The notes under the pieces are model-generated. The model ran no database searches, had not been told where the DNA came from, and was given only the letters and a program-made list of their open reading frames with translations. Source: Nocardia albiluteola (GTDB taxonomy: Bacteria > Actinomycetota > Actinomycetes > Mycobacteriales > Mycobacteriaceae). From it: a DNA stretch of 64,000 nt. Shown in pieces: positions 26,701 through 38,700 of the stretch. Both the position numbers and the translations under genes were made by a program. Every line of letters begins with the position of its first letter. Position 1 is the stretch's first letter. The DNA lies in contig NZ_JAHKNI010000001.1 of the NCBI RefSeq assembly GCF_018860155.1, positions 757,333 to 821,332 of the forward strand, read 5' to 3'.

Positions 26701-29700
26701 GCGCACCAGGATGCCCCTGCCGGCGAGCGCGGCCGCGGCGGCGCGGGGAACCAGATGGAAGGCGTCGGTGCGCCAGACTCCCCGTTGCCTGATCTGTTCG
26801 ACCTGGCGGTCGTACTCCGCGCGGTGGCGGGCTGTATCCGCCGGCGATATCGGTGCCCGCCGCTGCGCCGCGGTGAGCTGTCTGCCGCGGTTCTCGGCGG
26901 CGACCCGGATGTTCTGGAAGGCCTCGAAGTAATCGTTCCGCCGCGGTCCCGACAGCTCGTCGGCGGTCGCATTACGCAGGTCGTGGATCCGCTGGTCGAG
27001 TTCGTCCGCCGAGCCGTACGGATCGGGGTGGACGATGCGTTCGAGGGCGTGGAAGAAGCAGTCGCCATCGGGGGGCATCGACTCCCACATGTGGCCCTCG
27101 GGCGCGCGGACCCCGCCCACCACGGGCCACTGCGGGCCCTTTGTCCGCTCGACCTTCGGGGACAGGGCGCCGAACAGGCTCGAGAACCAGGATTTGCTCT
27201 TGCCTTTGGACTTTGCGGCCTCCTTTGCCTGGGCCTCCTTGTCCTGAGCCGCTTTCTCCTGAGCCGCCTTGTCTTGAGCTTCCTTGTCGGCCTTGGCTTT
27301 TGCCTCCGCTTCGGCCTTGTCCTTGGCCGCCTTCGCGTCGGCCTCGATCTTCGCTGCGGCCTCCAGCTTCGCCTTCTCCGCGGCCTCTTCATCGGCCTTG
27401 CGTTGTGCGGCTTCGCGTTCAGCCTTTTCTTCGGCGGCTTTGCGTTGCTCGGCTTCGCGTTTCGCCTGCTCTTCGGCGGCCTTGCGTTCGTCGGCTTCCT
27501 GTTGGGCCTTTGTTTCGGCGGCTTTGCGTTGCTCGGCTTCGCGTTTCGCCTGCTCTTCGGCGGCCTTGCGTTCGTCGGCTTCCTGTTGGGCCTTTGTTTC
27601 GGCGGCTTTGCGTTGCTCGGCTTCGCGTTTCGCCTGCTCTTCGGCGGCCCTGCGCTCGTCGGCTTCGCGCTTGGCCTGCTCCTCCGCGGCCTTGCGTTCG
27701 TTGGCCTCCTGCCGGGCACTTTCCCCGGCGGCCTCTTGCTGAGCCTTCTCCGCGGCCTCTTCCTCGGCCTTGCGTTGTGCGGCTTCGCGTTCAGCCTTTT
27801 CTTCGGCGGCCTTGCGTTCCTCGGCCTCGCGCTTGGCTTTCTCCTCGTCGGCCTTGCGTTGTGCGGCTTCGCGTTCAGCCTTTTCTTCGGCGGCCTTGCG
27901 TTCCTCGGCCTCGCGCTTGGCTTTCTCCTCGTCGGCCCTGCGTTGCTCGGCTTCGCGTTTCGCCTTTTCCTCGGCGGCCTTGCGCTCTTCGGCTTCCTTC
28001 TTGGCTTTGTCTTCGGCGGCCTTCTTGTCGGCGGCTTCCTTTTTGGCCTTCTCGGCGGCCGCCTTGTCTTCGGCTTCCTTCTTGGCTTTGTCTTCGGCGG
28101 CCTTCTTGTCGGCGGCTTCCTTCTTGGCCTTCTCGGCGGCCGCCTTGTCCTCGGCTTCCTTCTTGGCCTTCTCCGCGGCCGCCTTGGCCGCCGCCTCGGA
28201 ATCGGTCTTGTCCTGGCCCTCCGACGGGACCGTAGGATCCTTGACGTTCGCGCTCTCCGGCGGTGTCTCGATGGTGCGCAGGACCATATCGCCGGTGACC
28301 CAGACGGTCCCCTTGGGGCCGCGGACCTCGAGGAGCGCGACCGCCCGCAGGCGGTGTCCGTCGGTCGGCGCGTTGGTGCGGTGGAGGTCGCGTCGGGTGC
28401 TCGCGTTGGCGCTGCTGCCGCCCTTGGTGGCGGTCTGGCCGCCGAGGGGGAAGCCGCTGAAGCCCAGGCGGTGGTTGCCGTCCTCGCTGACCGGGCCGTT
28501 GTAGCCGAAGGACGGTGCGACGGTCGTGCTCTTGCTCTCCGCGGAACTCACGCTGTCGTTGGAGAAGACGAATTCGTCGACGGCGAAGGACTTGGTGGCG
28601 TGCTCGGAACGCGGCGAGTACAGGCTCAGCTTGATGTGGGTGCCGTCGACGGTGACCTCCGCGGCGTGCTGCTGCGGGGTGGGTGCGTTGCCGGACTTCT
28701 CGACATTGAGGAACGGTGCGGTGGACTGGGGTCCGAGGAACGTCAGGTCGCCCTTTCGCACGAGCGTGACCAGTCGGTTGTACATGGCCTCGGGCGAGCG
28801 GGTGTGGTCGTTCGTGTTCAGCGACGGATCGACGGCCAGCAGCGCCTCGGCGAGCTGTTGTGACGCGTCGAATTCGTTGATGCCGAACGAGTGCTCGGGC
28901 TGCCAGGGCGGCACGGACAGCAGTTTGCGCACGTCCGGGGACACGTCGTCCGCGGGATCGACGTGGGTGTTCGCCTCCAGGTCGATATCGCCCGTGCTGG
29001 GGGCGTTGGCGCTGATCCGCGCGGGACGGAGCGTCGGCGCGGACGGATCGAAGGCGTAGATCCGCGGCCTGGTGTGGGGGACCTGGTCCGCGGTTGTCTC
29101 CCCGGCCTTCGGAATCGGCTTGGTATCCGAAATATGCGCCCGCACATGGGAAATGGCGTTCAGGGAGTCGGACTCGGACTTGCCCGGGGGCGGGAGCTCG
29201 CTGATGGGCAGCCCCTGCGCGACTCCCATCCACTGCCCGCCCATGATGAGCGCGTCGCCGAGCTTGTCGGCCAGATACGCCGACAACGTCTCGTCCATCG
29301 GCCGCGAGTCGACCGTGACGGTGTACTCGGTGGGAACCTTGAACTCGTACTGGGCGTCGCTGCTGCGCTGCCACGCGCTGAGGTCCCGGGTGGAGTTCTG
29401 GTTGTCGCTGTGCGTACCCGTGCGCGAGACGGCGAGCGTGCCCGCGGGACGGTGCTTGTTTTCCTGGCCCCCCAGGGTCACGTTCAACTGGTTGGTCTTG
29501 GAGCGGCTGGTGCCGACGTTCGTCGCGCCGGGTTCGAGCAGGGCGTTGCCGTCGGCGCCGATGTGGCGGTGGACGTTGTCCAGGGCCGCGGTGCGCGGGA
29601 CCTGCTTGCCCTCCAGGGTTTCCAGGGTCTGCCCGTCGGGCAGGTCCTTGTTCGGCCGGGGGCGGGAGGTGAACGTGACGCCCACCAGGCGCGGCACGAG

Positions 29701-32700
29701 TCCGGTCCGGTCGACGAAGTGGAACGAGTGATTGCCCTCGGAGCCGACGTTGGCGAGGTTCCGCACGCCGAAGCTAGTGGTGTGCTCGTTGATCAGCGGT
29801 GCGACACCGGGGTGGTAGTTGTTCGAGCCGACGACGGTCGCGCCGGGCGAGAACTTCTCCACCAGTTTCGTGGCGGCGTCCTCCAGGGCGCCGCGCCCGT
29901 CGTCGAAGATGACCTCGGTGACGGCGCCGAAGGAGAGCAGGCCCTTGGCCGTATCCGGATCGTCGGGGCGTTTTTCGGTGTACGCGTCGGAGAGCAGACG
30001 GCGCTCGGTGGGCGTCCACTTCCCGTCCTTCATCTCCATCCCCTCGGGGATGACGTTCGGTTCCTCGCCGCGAGCCTTGGCCGCCTGCTCGACGAGCGCG
30101 AGGTATTCGGGGTTGTCGTGCAGGTCGTTGTCGGTCAGGAAGAACTCGAGCCGCTGGGGCGCGTCGACGATGCGGGTGCGGGTGCCGTACGGCTTGCCGC
30201 GCAGCCATCCGGTGAGGTAGTTGCGCAGGCCGACCTTGACGGTGACGGCGTAGTGGGCGTCCGCGGAGAATCGGTACACCTTGCCGCCGTAGTCGGAGGT
30301 GACGCGCATGGTGTCGGTGGCATCGCCGGAGGTGACGTGTTTGCTGGTGCTGTCGCTGCCCTGCCAGCCGCCGCTCGGGCGGAAGCTGGGGTCCGAGTGA
30401 TCGCCGTAGATGCCCTGTACGGTGACCCCGCCCTGGTTGCCGCGGTTGACCGCGACGGTCCGTGCGGCGTTGTTGGTTGCCTCCAGCCAGTGCTCGGTGT
30501 CGATCGGCGTCGGTTCGAGCGCGGTGATGTTGTCGAAGTAGCCGCGCACGTCGACGCTGTAATCCGTGCCGGCGACGCCGCCGGGGATCTCGGTCTCGAA
30601 CTTGTACGAGTCGCGGAAGATCTGCGGCGCGACGGAGGTCATGTGCTGCGGTGAGTACGAGGTGTGCACGACGGAACTCACCGTGGAGGTGGGGTCCAGC
30701 GCGGGATCACCGAATGCGTTGCGCCAGACCCACTTTCCGGCGCCCGATACCGTGTCCCACGCCCAGTTGCCGACGTCCGACCAGGTCAGTTTCCGGCCGC
30801 TGTCGGCCGGGGCGGCCTTGGGGTCCGGCCAGGCGCCGGGCACCTTCGGGAGGTTCTCGTCCTCGGTCGGCTCCTGGACCTTCGGAATGCCCTGGTCGGT
30901 GATGTCGGCCTCGGTGGGCGCCTCGGGGGTGTCGATCTGAATGACGGTGTGCGCCGGAACCGAGGTCGTGGGTTCGGTGGAGCCGGATTTCTTGGCGCGT
31001 TCGGTGAGTTCGTGACTCTCGGTCTTGGGAGCCGACTTGAACCACGAACCGGTGTACGAGCTGAGGTCCGGCACGAACGCCCCGAGCCGACTGCGCAGTG
31101 AGCTGCGGGTCTGCTGGGCTTCCGGTTCTGTACGCGGCTGGGTGACCGGCAGCCCGGTCTCGGCGAGTTGCGGGAACGAGCCCGGCACGGGCAGGGGCTT
31201 GCCCTTGTCCAAGAGCTCGCTCGCCTCGGCGGCGGCGTCGCGCTCGATGTCGCCGATGAGACCCATCGTGGCCTTGTGCAGGACCGCACCGACCGGGTGA
31301 CCGGCGATGACGGCGGCCAGGGGCAGCCTGCCGACGCCCTTCTCGATCGAGGTATTCGCCGCGAGGCCGAGACGTTCGGTGAACTCGGCGGGCGGCCCGT
31401 CGGTGGACTTGAGATCGTCGCGGATCGTCGGCTCGACGAGGGGGGTGGTGTCGGCCTTGTCGCCGGTCAGGTACGTGGGGACGGCCAGGTGGAAGTTGCC
31501 CTTGGCCTCGATCGGGTCGGGCCCGCGGCCGTGGCTGTAGGCGATCTCCACGTAGTAGCGGGTGGGCACGCCGAACAGCTGCAGGCCGGGCTTGTCCGCC
31601 TTGGGCCCGGGGCTGAACGTGTAGTTCTCCTCGGCGAGGTTGTGGTCGCTCTGGGTGGTCGTCGCGGTGCCGCCGGTCCGGTCGTACGATCCGCCGATGC
31701 TCGAGACCCCCTCGCTGCCCTCGACGTCGAACGGGTTGGTCAGCGCGGCACTGGCGCCGACATCCCATGCGAACGGCGTGCTTTGGGACTGCTCACCGGA
31801 GGACAGGATGATGCCGGTGTAGTTCATCGTCTGGACGTCGGGGATCACCCATTCGTGGGTGACGTTCTGGTTCGGGTCTGCCTTCGGGTCGTACTTGCCG
31901 TCCTCGGTGCCGTAGTCCCGCGCGGCCTTGATGGTGACGGTGATGCGCTCGGTATCGAGCCCGTTGGACTTCTCGAATACGGTGCGGGAGCCGTTCTGGA
32001 TCATCTCGTCCGCGGTCCCGAGCAGCCCCATGCGCGCCTTCATCTGCGCGAGCCTGCGGGAGTTCTCCAGCCGCTGATTCCTGGTCGAATCCTGGTCGAG
32101 GAAGTTCGACTGCTCCGCCGTGGGCGGCAGGAATCCGTGATCGGAGACGAAGGTCTCGATCCGATCGAAGACGTCGTCGGGGATGTCGATCTTGACCGGG
32201 GTGGTCATGAGTCCGAACTGCTGCAGATGCAGGATGTCCGCGCGTGGATACCGGCGGTTGTCCTTCGTGGCCGGAACGCCGAGCGACTTCTTCGACGGCA
32301 CCAGCATGTTGATCGGATAGCGCTTGCCGGGCGTTCCGCCGTCGGTCTTCGCGGCCAGCGGGGTGCCCTTCTGCGGCTCGATCGCCGGGCCGTCGGGCCG
32401 GACGAACCTGACCCGGACCTCCATCTCGGGTGTCGTGTGCAGCAGATGGGACACCAGGCGCAGCGCGCGCGAGGTGTAGGCCCGGGTGCCGTAGCTCAGC
32501 GAATGACTGTTCTGGTGCGAGGCCCCGACCTTGAGGGGGGTGAGGGTCGCCCCGATCGGCGAATAGCCGGTCTTCTTGTCGGACTTGCCCTTACCCAGTC
32601 CGAAGGTCAGCGCCAGGGACCCGCCCAGCATGTTGGAGATCGTGGAACTGGCCTGCGTGCGCAGCGCCCGCACCACGTTGTATTCCAGCCGGGAGGCGTT

Positions 32701-35700
32701 GGGGGTGGTGGTGGGGCCGGTGAGCGTGTCACCGCCGTGGAAGCCGGGAATCTCCACCTCGAAGAACCCGAGCGGTTTACCCGAGGCGGTGTACAGGGTC
32801 GGTGACTGCACCGCGCCGCCGTGCATCATCGGGATGTTGCCGCGGAAGTTTTCGCCGAAGAACTCCCGCAGTGCGACCGCGGAGCTCTTCGAGATGCCCC
32901 TGGTCTGGTTGGGGAACGAGGCCATCACATCGGCGAAGAGCCGGTCGTGATGCGGGAAATCCAGCGGCCCGTAGAACGGGAACTGCTGTTGGGAGATGGT
33001 CTGGTCATCCTCGACGTACTGCGGCGCCGGGGCGGGGGCGTTCGGGTCCGTCGAACTCGAGGGCGTCGCGGCGGCGGGCTGCACCTGCTTGAGGGGGCGT
33101 TGCCAGGGCGCGGGGGTGCTGGCGTCGTCCGTGGGCGTCGGGAGGCCCAGGCTCTCGTGCAGGTATTTCGGGAAGAAGGCCGTCAGATCGTCGGGGGTCG
33201 GCTCCTCGATGGGCGTCCAGTCGGTCGCCGTCGGCAGATCCGGCTTCAGCAGACCAGCCACGCCGTCGTCGTTGAGACGGTACTCCCACTGCATCTCGAA
33301 GTCGTGCGGTACGGCGGCGGCTTCGGTGCTGCGCTTCTTGATGACGGATTGGATCGTCGAGAAGATCGAGGTGTTCGAGGCCAGCTGATTGTGGTTGAGG
33401 TTGAGCTGCCAGTTGAAGCCCCAGTTGAGGAGCTTGGTGCTGAACGCATCCCGCAGGTGGCTGCCGTTGAGCCCGGTCGAGCGCAGATCGTGGCTGCCCG
33501 CCGAGTCGCTGGTCTCGGAGGACCCATAGGTCCACTTCTGGGTGCTCACCGCCGGGCCCGTGTACGGACGCGACTTGTCGCGCGCCCGCAACTTCAGGCG
33601 CAGGAATATCGGATACGATCTGCCCTGGTATTCCACGCCCAGCGGCATGCCCGACTCGCTCAGCAGGCGGTACATCTCCGCGGTGGTGAGGCGTGAGGTC
33701 AGCGTCTTCTCGACCGCGGCGCGGAACGCGGAATCCGGTGCGCCCTCGGGCTTCTTGCCCACCAGGTCGTTGACCTTGGCGGCGACCGGTCCGGTGGTCA
33801 GGATCCGGTTGACGTCGTCCTTGAATTTCTGGTCGACCCCCAATTCGTCCAGCGTCGTGTTGATCTGGTCGTCGGTCACCTTCGGATCGGCGGCGCGTAT
33901 CTGCTGAACCCACTGTGCGGCTTCGGATTTGCCGCCCTTGGTCTCCACCGCGTGCACGACCTGCCGGCGCAGCCACTCGATGGTGCGCTGCGGAATCGGC
34001 CTGATGTTGATCAGGTCCTCGGCGCCGCGCCGGTGCGCGCCGAAATTCTTGACCGGATCGCTCAGCGGAAGCTCGCCGATCAGGGTCGTCGCGGGCAGCT
34101 CGTCCGAATGGGCGGGAACGATGTGCGCCGGTGCGCCCTCGGCGTTGTAGAGCACCGCGTGCGTGCCCGCCAGCTCGCGCGGGACGGCGGGCGGGAAGGC
34201 ATGATTCTTGGGGTTGGACGAGTCGTGCACCTGAACGGAAGTGCCGTCCGGGCCGACGCGCAGCAGATACGCATGCGCGCCAACGCCCTTGGCGTTCGTG
34301 TAGTCCCGGTAGTCGTCCACCACCAGGGCCACCGCGCCCGGGCCGATCGTCTTGAGCTGCTCCGCGATGTCGTCGTGGTTCAGGAACTTCCGCAGCGGCG
34401 CGCCCGCGTTGGCCTGGAGTACGGCCGGCGACATTCCGGCCGTGCCGGACTGGTTCTCGGGGACGTGTGCGCGGGGCCTACCGGTGAACGCGGACAACAG
34501 ATTCAGCGATGCGACGGCGCAGTTGGCGAGCAGGTCGGCGGCGCGCTGGGCGGTGCTGTAGTCGGGGGAGTTCTCGGCCGGGAGCGTCTGCTGTTCGGGG
34601 GTTTGGTGTCCGGATGTCTGCTGTTCGGGGGTTTGGTGTCCGGGCGTCTGCTGTTCGGGGGTTTGGTGTCCGGGCGTCTGCTGTTCGGAGGTTTGGTGTC
34701 CGGGCGTCTGCTGTTCGGGAGTTTGGTGCCCGGGCGTCTGCTGTTCGGGAGTTTGGTGCCCGGGCGTCTGCTGCTGGGGTGTCGCGCGCGTGATTCCCTG
34801 GAACAGCCTGCCCAGCCAGGACCCCTGCCGACGCTGGGTCGGGGACGCCGCCGTCGGACGGTCGCTGAGCGGCTGTTGCTGGTTCTGCCGTTGAGTCTGC
34901 GGACGGTCCTGCGATTCGGTCTGCGGCCGGTTCTGCTGTGGCCGGTTCTGCTCGGGCCGGTTCTGCTGCGGTCGGTCCTGCGGCGCGGTCGGGGTCGAAT
35001 CGTCCTGCGGCCTAGCGGCCCCGATATCGGACGGATTCGCGGAACTGGTCGGCGCGGTCGAGGGTTCGGCCTCGTTCTGTCCCGGCCGCACCGGCACCTG
35101 CGGTGCGTTGCCCCGGGTGTCCGAAGTCGAGGGGGTGTCCGTGGACGAGGTCGGCCGCGTGAGGCTCGGGGTCGTCGCGGGATCGTTCGACCGGGTCGGA
35201 ACGGTGGGCGCCGAATCTCCGCTGGTGTTCCGGTGGCTTCCGTCGTCGGTGGCGGGTTGGTTGGTCGCGTCGGGGCGGGTGCCGAAGCTCTGCGCGGGCA
35301 AGGGGGTGGGGGCCGCGCGCTGGGTGCCGAGAACCGTTGCTATGGAGGGGATGTCGCGTTGCGGCTGGTATGCGGACGGGTGCGATCCGGGGGTCTCGCC
35401 GGTCGGTGCGAACACGGGCAGTGGGCGGGGCCGCTGCGGCGGTGGCTCCTGTACGTCGGCGCGGCCGGTGCCGTCCGTGACGGGGGTCGGCCGAGAGGTC
35501 GTCGACTCGTGCGACGGCGCCGTCGTCGTGGGCGTGACCGCCTGCGCGGTCCAGGGATTGCGCTGTGCCGGAGTCGGCGTCGCGCGGCTCTCGGGGGTTT
35601 CCTGGGTCTCGCGTGTGGATGCTTCGGGAGTGGGGGTCTCCTGGCCGTCGCGGGTCGGGATCTCGTGACCCTCGGTCGATCTGGGCGGCGGCGCTGCGGG

Positions 35701-38700
35701 TCGCTCGGCCTCCTGCTCCAGCGGGGGTGCGTGCGCGTCGAAGGCGTCCTCGCCCGCGCTGCGGGAGTTCAGGATCTGCTGTTCGATGGTGGCCTTCTGC
35801 ATCGGCGTGGCCTGGTCGCGCATGTCCTTCTCGGCCGCGGCCAGATCGTTCTTGGCCTGCTCGAGCGCGGTCTCGTTGTCCTTGCTGTGATCGTTTGCGA
35901 GCGCCTCCGTGGCCTCGCGGTGCTCGGTCGCGGCCTTCTGGTATCTGGTGATGAACGTCTTGACGCGGGCGTCGGGGGAGTTGCTGCGGTAGTCCTCGGG
36001 CGAGATGTAGTGCTTGGCCTCGCCGGGGGTGCCGCCGGTCGCCCAGTCTCCCTTCGGGTCGCCGCTGCGCGCCGCGCGGGTCTCGGCCTGGTGGTTGACC
36101 CGGTCCGAATAGGCCGGGCCGCCACTGATTTTGACCTTCAGGCCCCCGGCCTTGATGGCCTCCTTGGACGGGGTGATGTCGACGCCGCGGCCCATCATCT
36201 TGTTGCCCAGGATGATTCGGCCCATCTCGCCGCCGTCGGCGATGACCTTCTGCAGTTCGTCGTTGGCCTTGTCCTTGCTGCCGTGGGAGTCGACCCAGGC
36301 GACATCGAGCTTGTCGAACTTGACCTTCAGGTTCCGGGCCGCGGCCTCGGTGTGCAGGGCGTCGGCGATGCGGGCGACGTCGGCGTTGTCCATGGCGATG
36401 GCCAGCTGCGGCGAGCCCTTCTGCTCCCACTCCCCGGTCTTGGGGTCCTTGACGAACGCGGTGTCCAGGATGTCCTTGGCCATGGCCGAGAACTTCTGCT
36501 CGCGGTTCTCGAAATGCAGGTCGTCGGGGCGTTCGAGCTGGGATTTGAAGAACCTGTCGACCTTGGAGATCGGTCCGGTGCCGAACTCGTCGTGCATGAC
36601 GTTCTCGACGCTCTTGACGCTCTCGCCCGGGTTGACACCCGCGGGGTCGGCCTTCGGCCTGGTGAGCAGGGTGCCCGACATGCCGGTGATGTGGTCGAAG
36701 TGCCCGCCGGAGAAGATCTGTTTGCCGGTGATGGACAGGGAGTGTTCCGAATCCGCGGTGATGTCCAGGCCGTGCTTGGCCTCGAGGTATTTGGCGAAGC
36801 CGTTCCACCGGGACGAGCTCTGCTTCTCCGGGTCGTCCATGACCTGATCGTTCGTCTGGGAGGCGATGATCTTGATCTTGCCGTCGTCGCTGACGTGGTA
36901 GTCCGAATTCTGCTCGGGCCCCCATTCGGCCTGGGCCGCGTGCGCGAACTCCTCGGCCTCCTTGTCGTCGATCGTCCTGCCGAGGTGGTCCTCCAGCTTG
37001 GCCCGGCCGGGACCGGTGAGCTGGGAGTTGAACACCCCGCGCCGGTCCGGGTCCTTGCCGAAATCATGCGGACCCAGCACGCCGGACTCCTTGGCGTCCT
37101 GCAGGTTTCGCCAGACGTCGTGAATGTTCTGCGCGAACCCCTCGTCGGCCTTGCCCGCGGAACCGGGCGAGAGCACGTAGTGGGTCTGCTCGTCGATCAG
37201 CTGCGCGTCGATCTCGTCGATGATCAGGTCCCCGCCCGGGAACGGTTCGAATCGATCGGGCATGCCCCGCTTCTCGGCGGCGGCGTCGAGGAGTTTCTTG
37301 TATTCCTGCAGGGAGGGTGCGTTCTCCAGCGAGGCCCGCAGCTGTGTCAGCTCGTCGGCGGGCATGCCGTTTTCCTTCAGCTTGTCCACGACGGCCTGGG
37401 CCTCCTTGACCGCGCGGAAGCCGTAGTCCTGGGCGGTGCCCACCACGATCAGTTTGCGGTTGGGATCCCGCGGCGGGAACGGCTTGTCCGAGTCCAGGTG
37501 GTACACGTCGATGCCCAGGCCGTGATCCCCGGCGACGAGACTCTCGAACTCGTGCTGCATGTGCACCACCAGCGGGTCGCTGGAGGTCATCACGTGCGCG
37601 ATGCCCTTCTCGATGACCGCGCGGGTCGCGCGCGCGATGGCGGTCAGCTCCTTGCCCTCGCCGGTGTCCATCTCGACCGGTCCGTGATGCATCAGGATCT
37701 CCGCGGTCACCTGCGTGTGCCGCAACACCTTGCCGCCCGGCAGTCCGTCGCTCATGGTGCCCCGGCGCATCAGCTCGATCTGCGCGGTGCGGGACTCCTT
37801 GTCCGAACCGTTCAGGATCCGATGCTCCAGATCCTCGTTGCTCAGCTTCGCCAGCGGACCCGTCTTATCCTTCCCGGCTTCCAGGTCGTAGAACTCCAGC
37901 AGCGAATCCGCCGCCGCCCTCGCCGCGGTCACCCGCTCCTTGCGGACCAGATCGAAGGCCTCGTCCTTGCCGATGTGCCCGTCCTGGAAGGACTTCCAGG
38001 TCGCCGTGCCCGCCTCCTTGGCCTTGTCCATGAGCCTGTCGACGGACTCCTCGACGGTCTGCCGATGCTGCGCGGTCGCCTCGTCGTGCGCGGCCTGCGC
38101 CTCGGCGATTCGCTTGTCGTCGTGTGCGGCCTCGGCCTCGTCGAGCGCGCGCTTGGTCTCCTCGACGTGGTTTCTGGAGTTCTCGATCGTCTCCTTCGTC
38201 TGCCGCTGCTCCTGCTCGGCGCGTTCCTGCGCCTCGAGGTGACGCTGGTAGATCTCGGGATCGTGCGCCGGAGCCTTGACCTCGGCGGGGGTATCGGACT
38301 TGGTGGACGCGGCGCTGTCGTCGTGCGGTCGCGTTCCGGTACCCGAGCCGGTGGAGTCGTCGTGCGGCCGCACATCGTCCGGTCCCGATTGCCGCACCGG
38401 CGGCCGGTCGGACGCGCCGGGAACCCCGACCCGGGTGGTCTTCGGGTCGGCCATCACCGAGTCCAGGGTCTCCGAGTCCCGTAGCGGTCGTCCGTCGGTG
38501 CGGGTCAGCCCGTCGGACTTCGACCAGATGTACCGGGCGCCGGACTCGTCGCCGAGCGCCACCACATCGTGCGCGTCCGGCGAGCCCCTGCCGAACTCGA
38601 CCTTGGACATCTGACGCGGATCGTTGCCGAGCTCGGTGACGTCCTCCCAGGCCTTGCCCGCCGCGCCGCCGAACCGCTGATCGCCCGCGGCGGCGGGTAC

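Larger units (their letters stand above)
23860..34062 (-). repeat. Tandem module I of the giant gene (~10.2 kb)
   Basis: Runs from NFGAHRRGAEDLINI to the end of PL3. Contents: beta-rich block 34062-28262 (~1,930 residues, ending VRGPKGTVWVTGDM), Lys/Glu/Ala helix 28220-27220, OTU1 27150-26570, YIW domain, UIM pair, Ser/Thr/Pro linker with a second YIW domain, PL3. Equivalent catalytic Cys codons in PL2, PL3, PL4 and PL5 are 10,242, 10,080 and 9,477 bases apart, which gives the module length. Modules I-III align over almost their whole length with linkers as the main variable parts, so they arose by segmental duplication. Confidence 0.85.

Noticed and set aside
27220..28220. Simple-sequence or minisatellite DNA outside genes
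   Set aside because: It is in frame with the giant gene and encodes a regular helix; the equivalent place in other modules is also a linker.
34591..34770. Regular 30-bp repeats resembling a CRISPR array
   Set aside because: Repeats are directly adjacent without spacers, stay in frame and encode a Pro/Gln/His/Thr decapeptide.
33952..38484. A 1,510-codon open frame on the plus strand, antisense to the giant gene
   Set aside because: It reads as Arg/Gly/Val-rich text without domains, while the minus-strand frame shows SecA, PL and repeat motifs. GC-rich third positions leave the opposite strand open.
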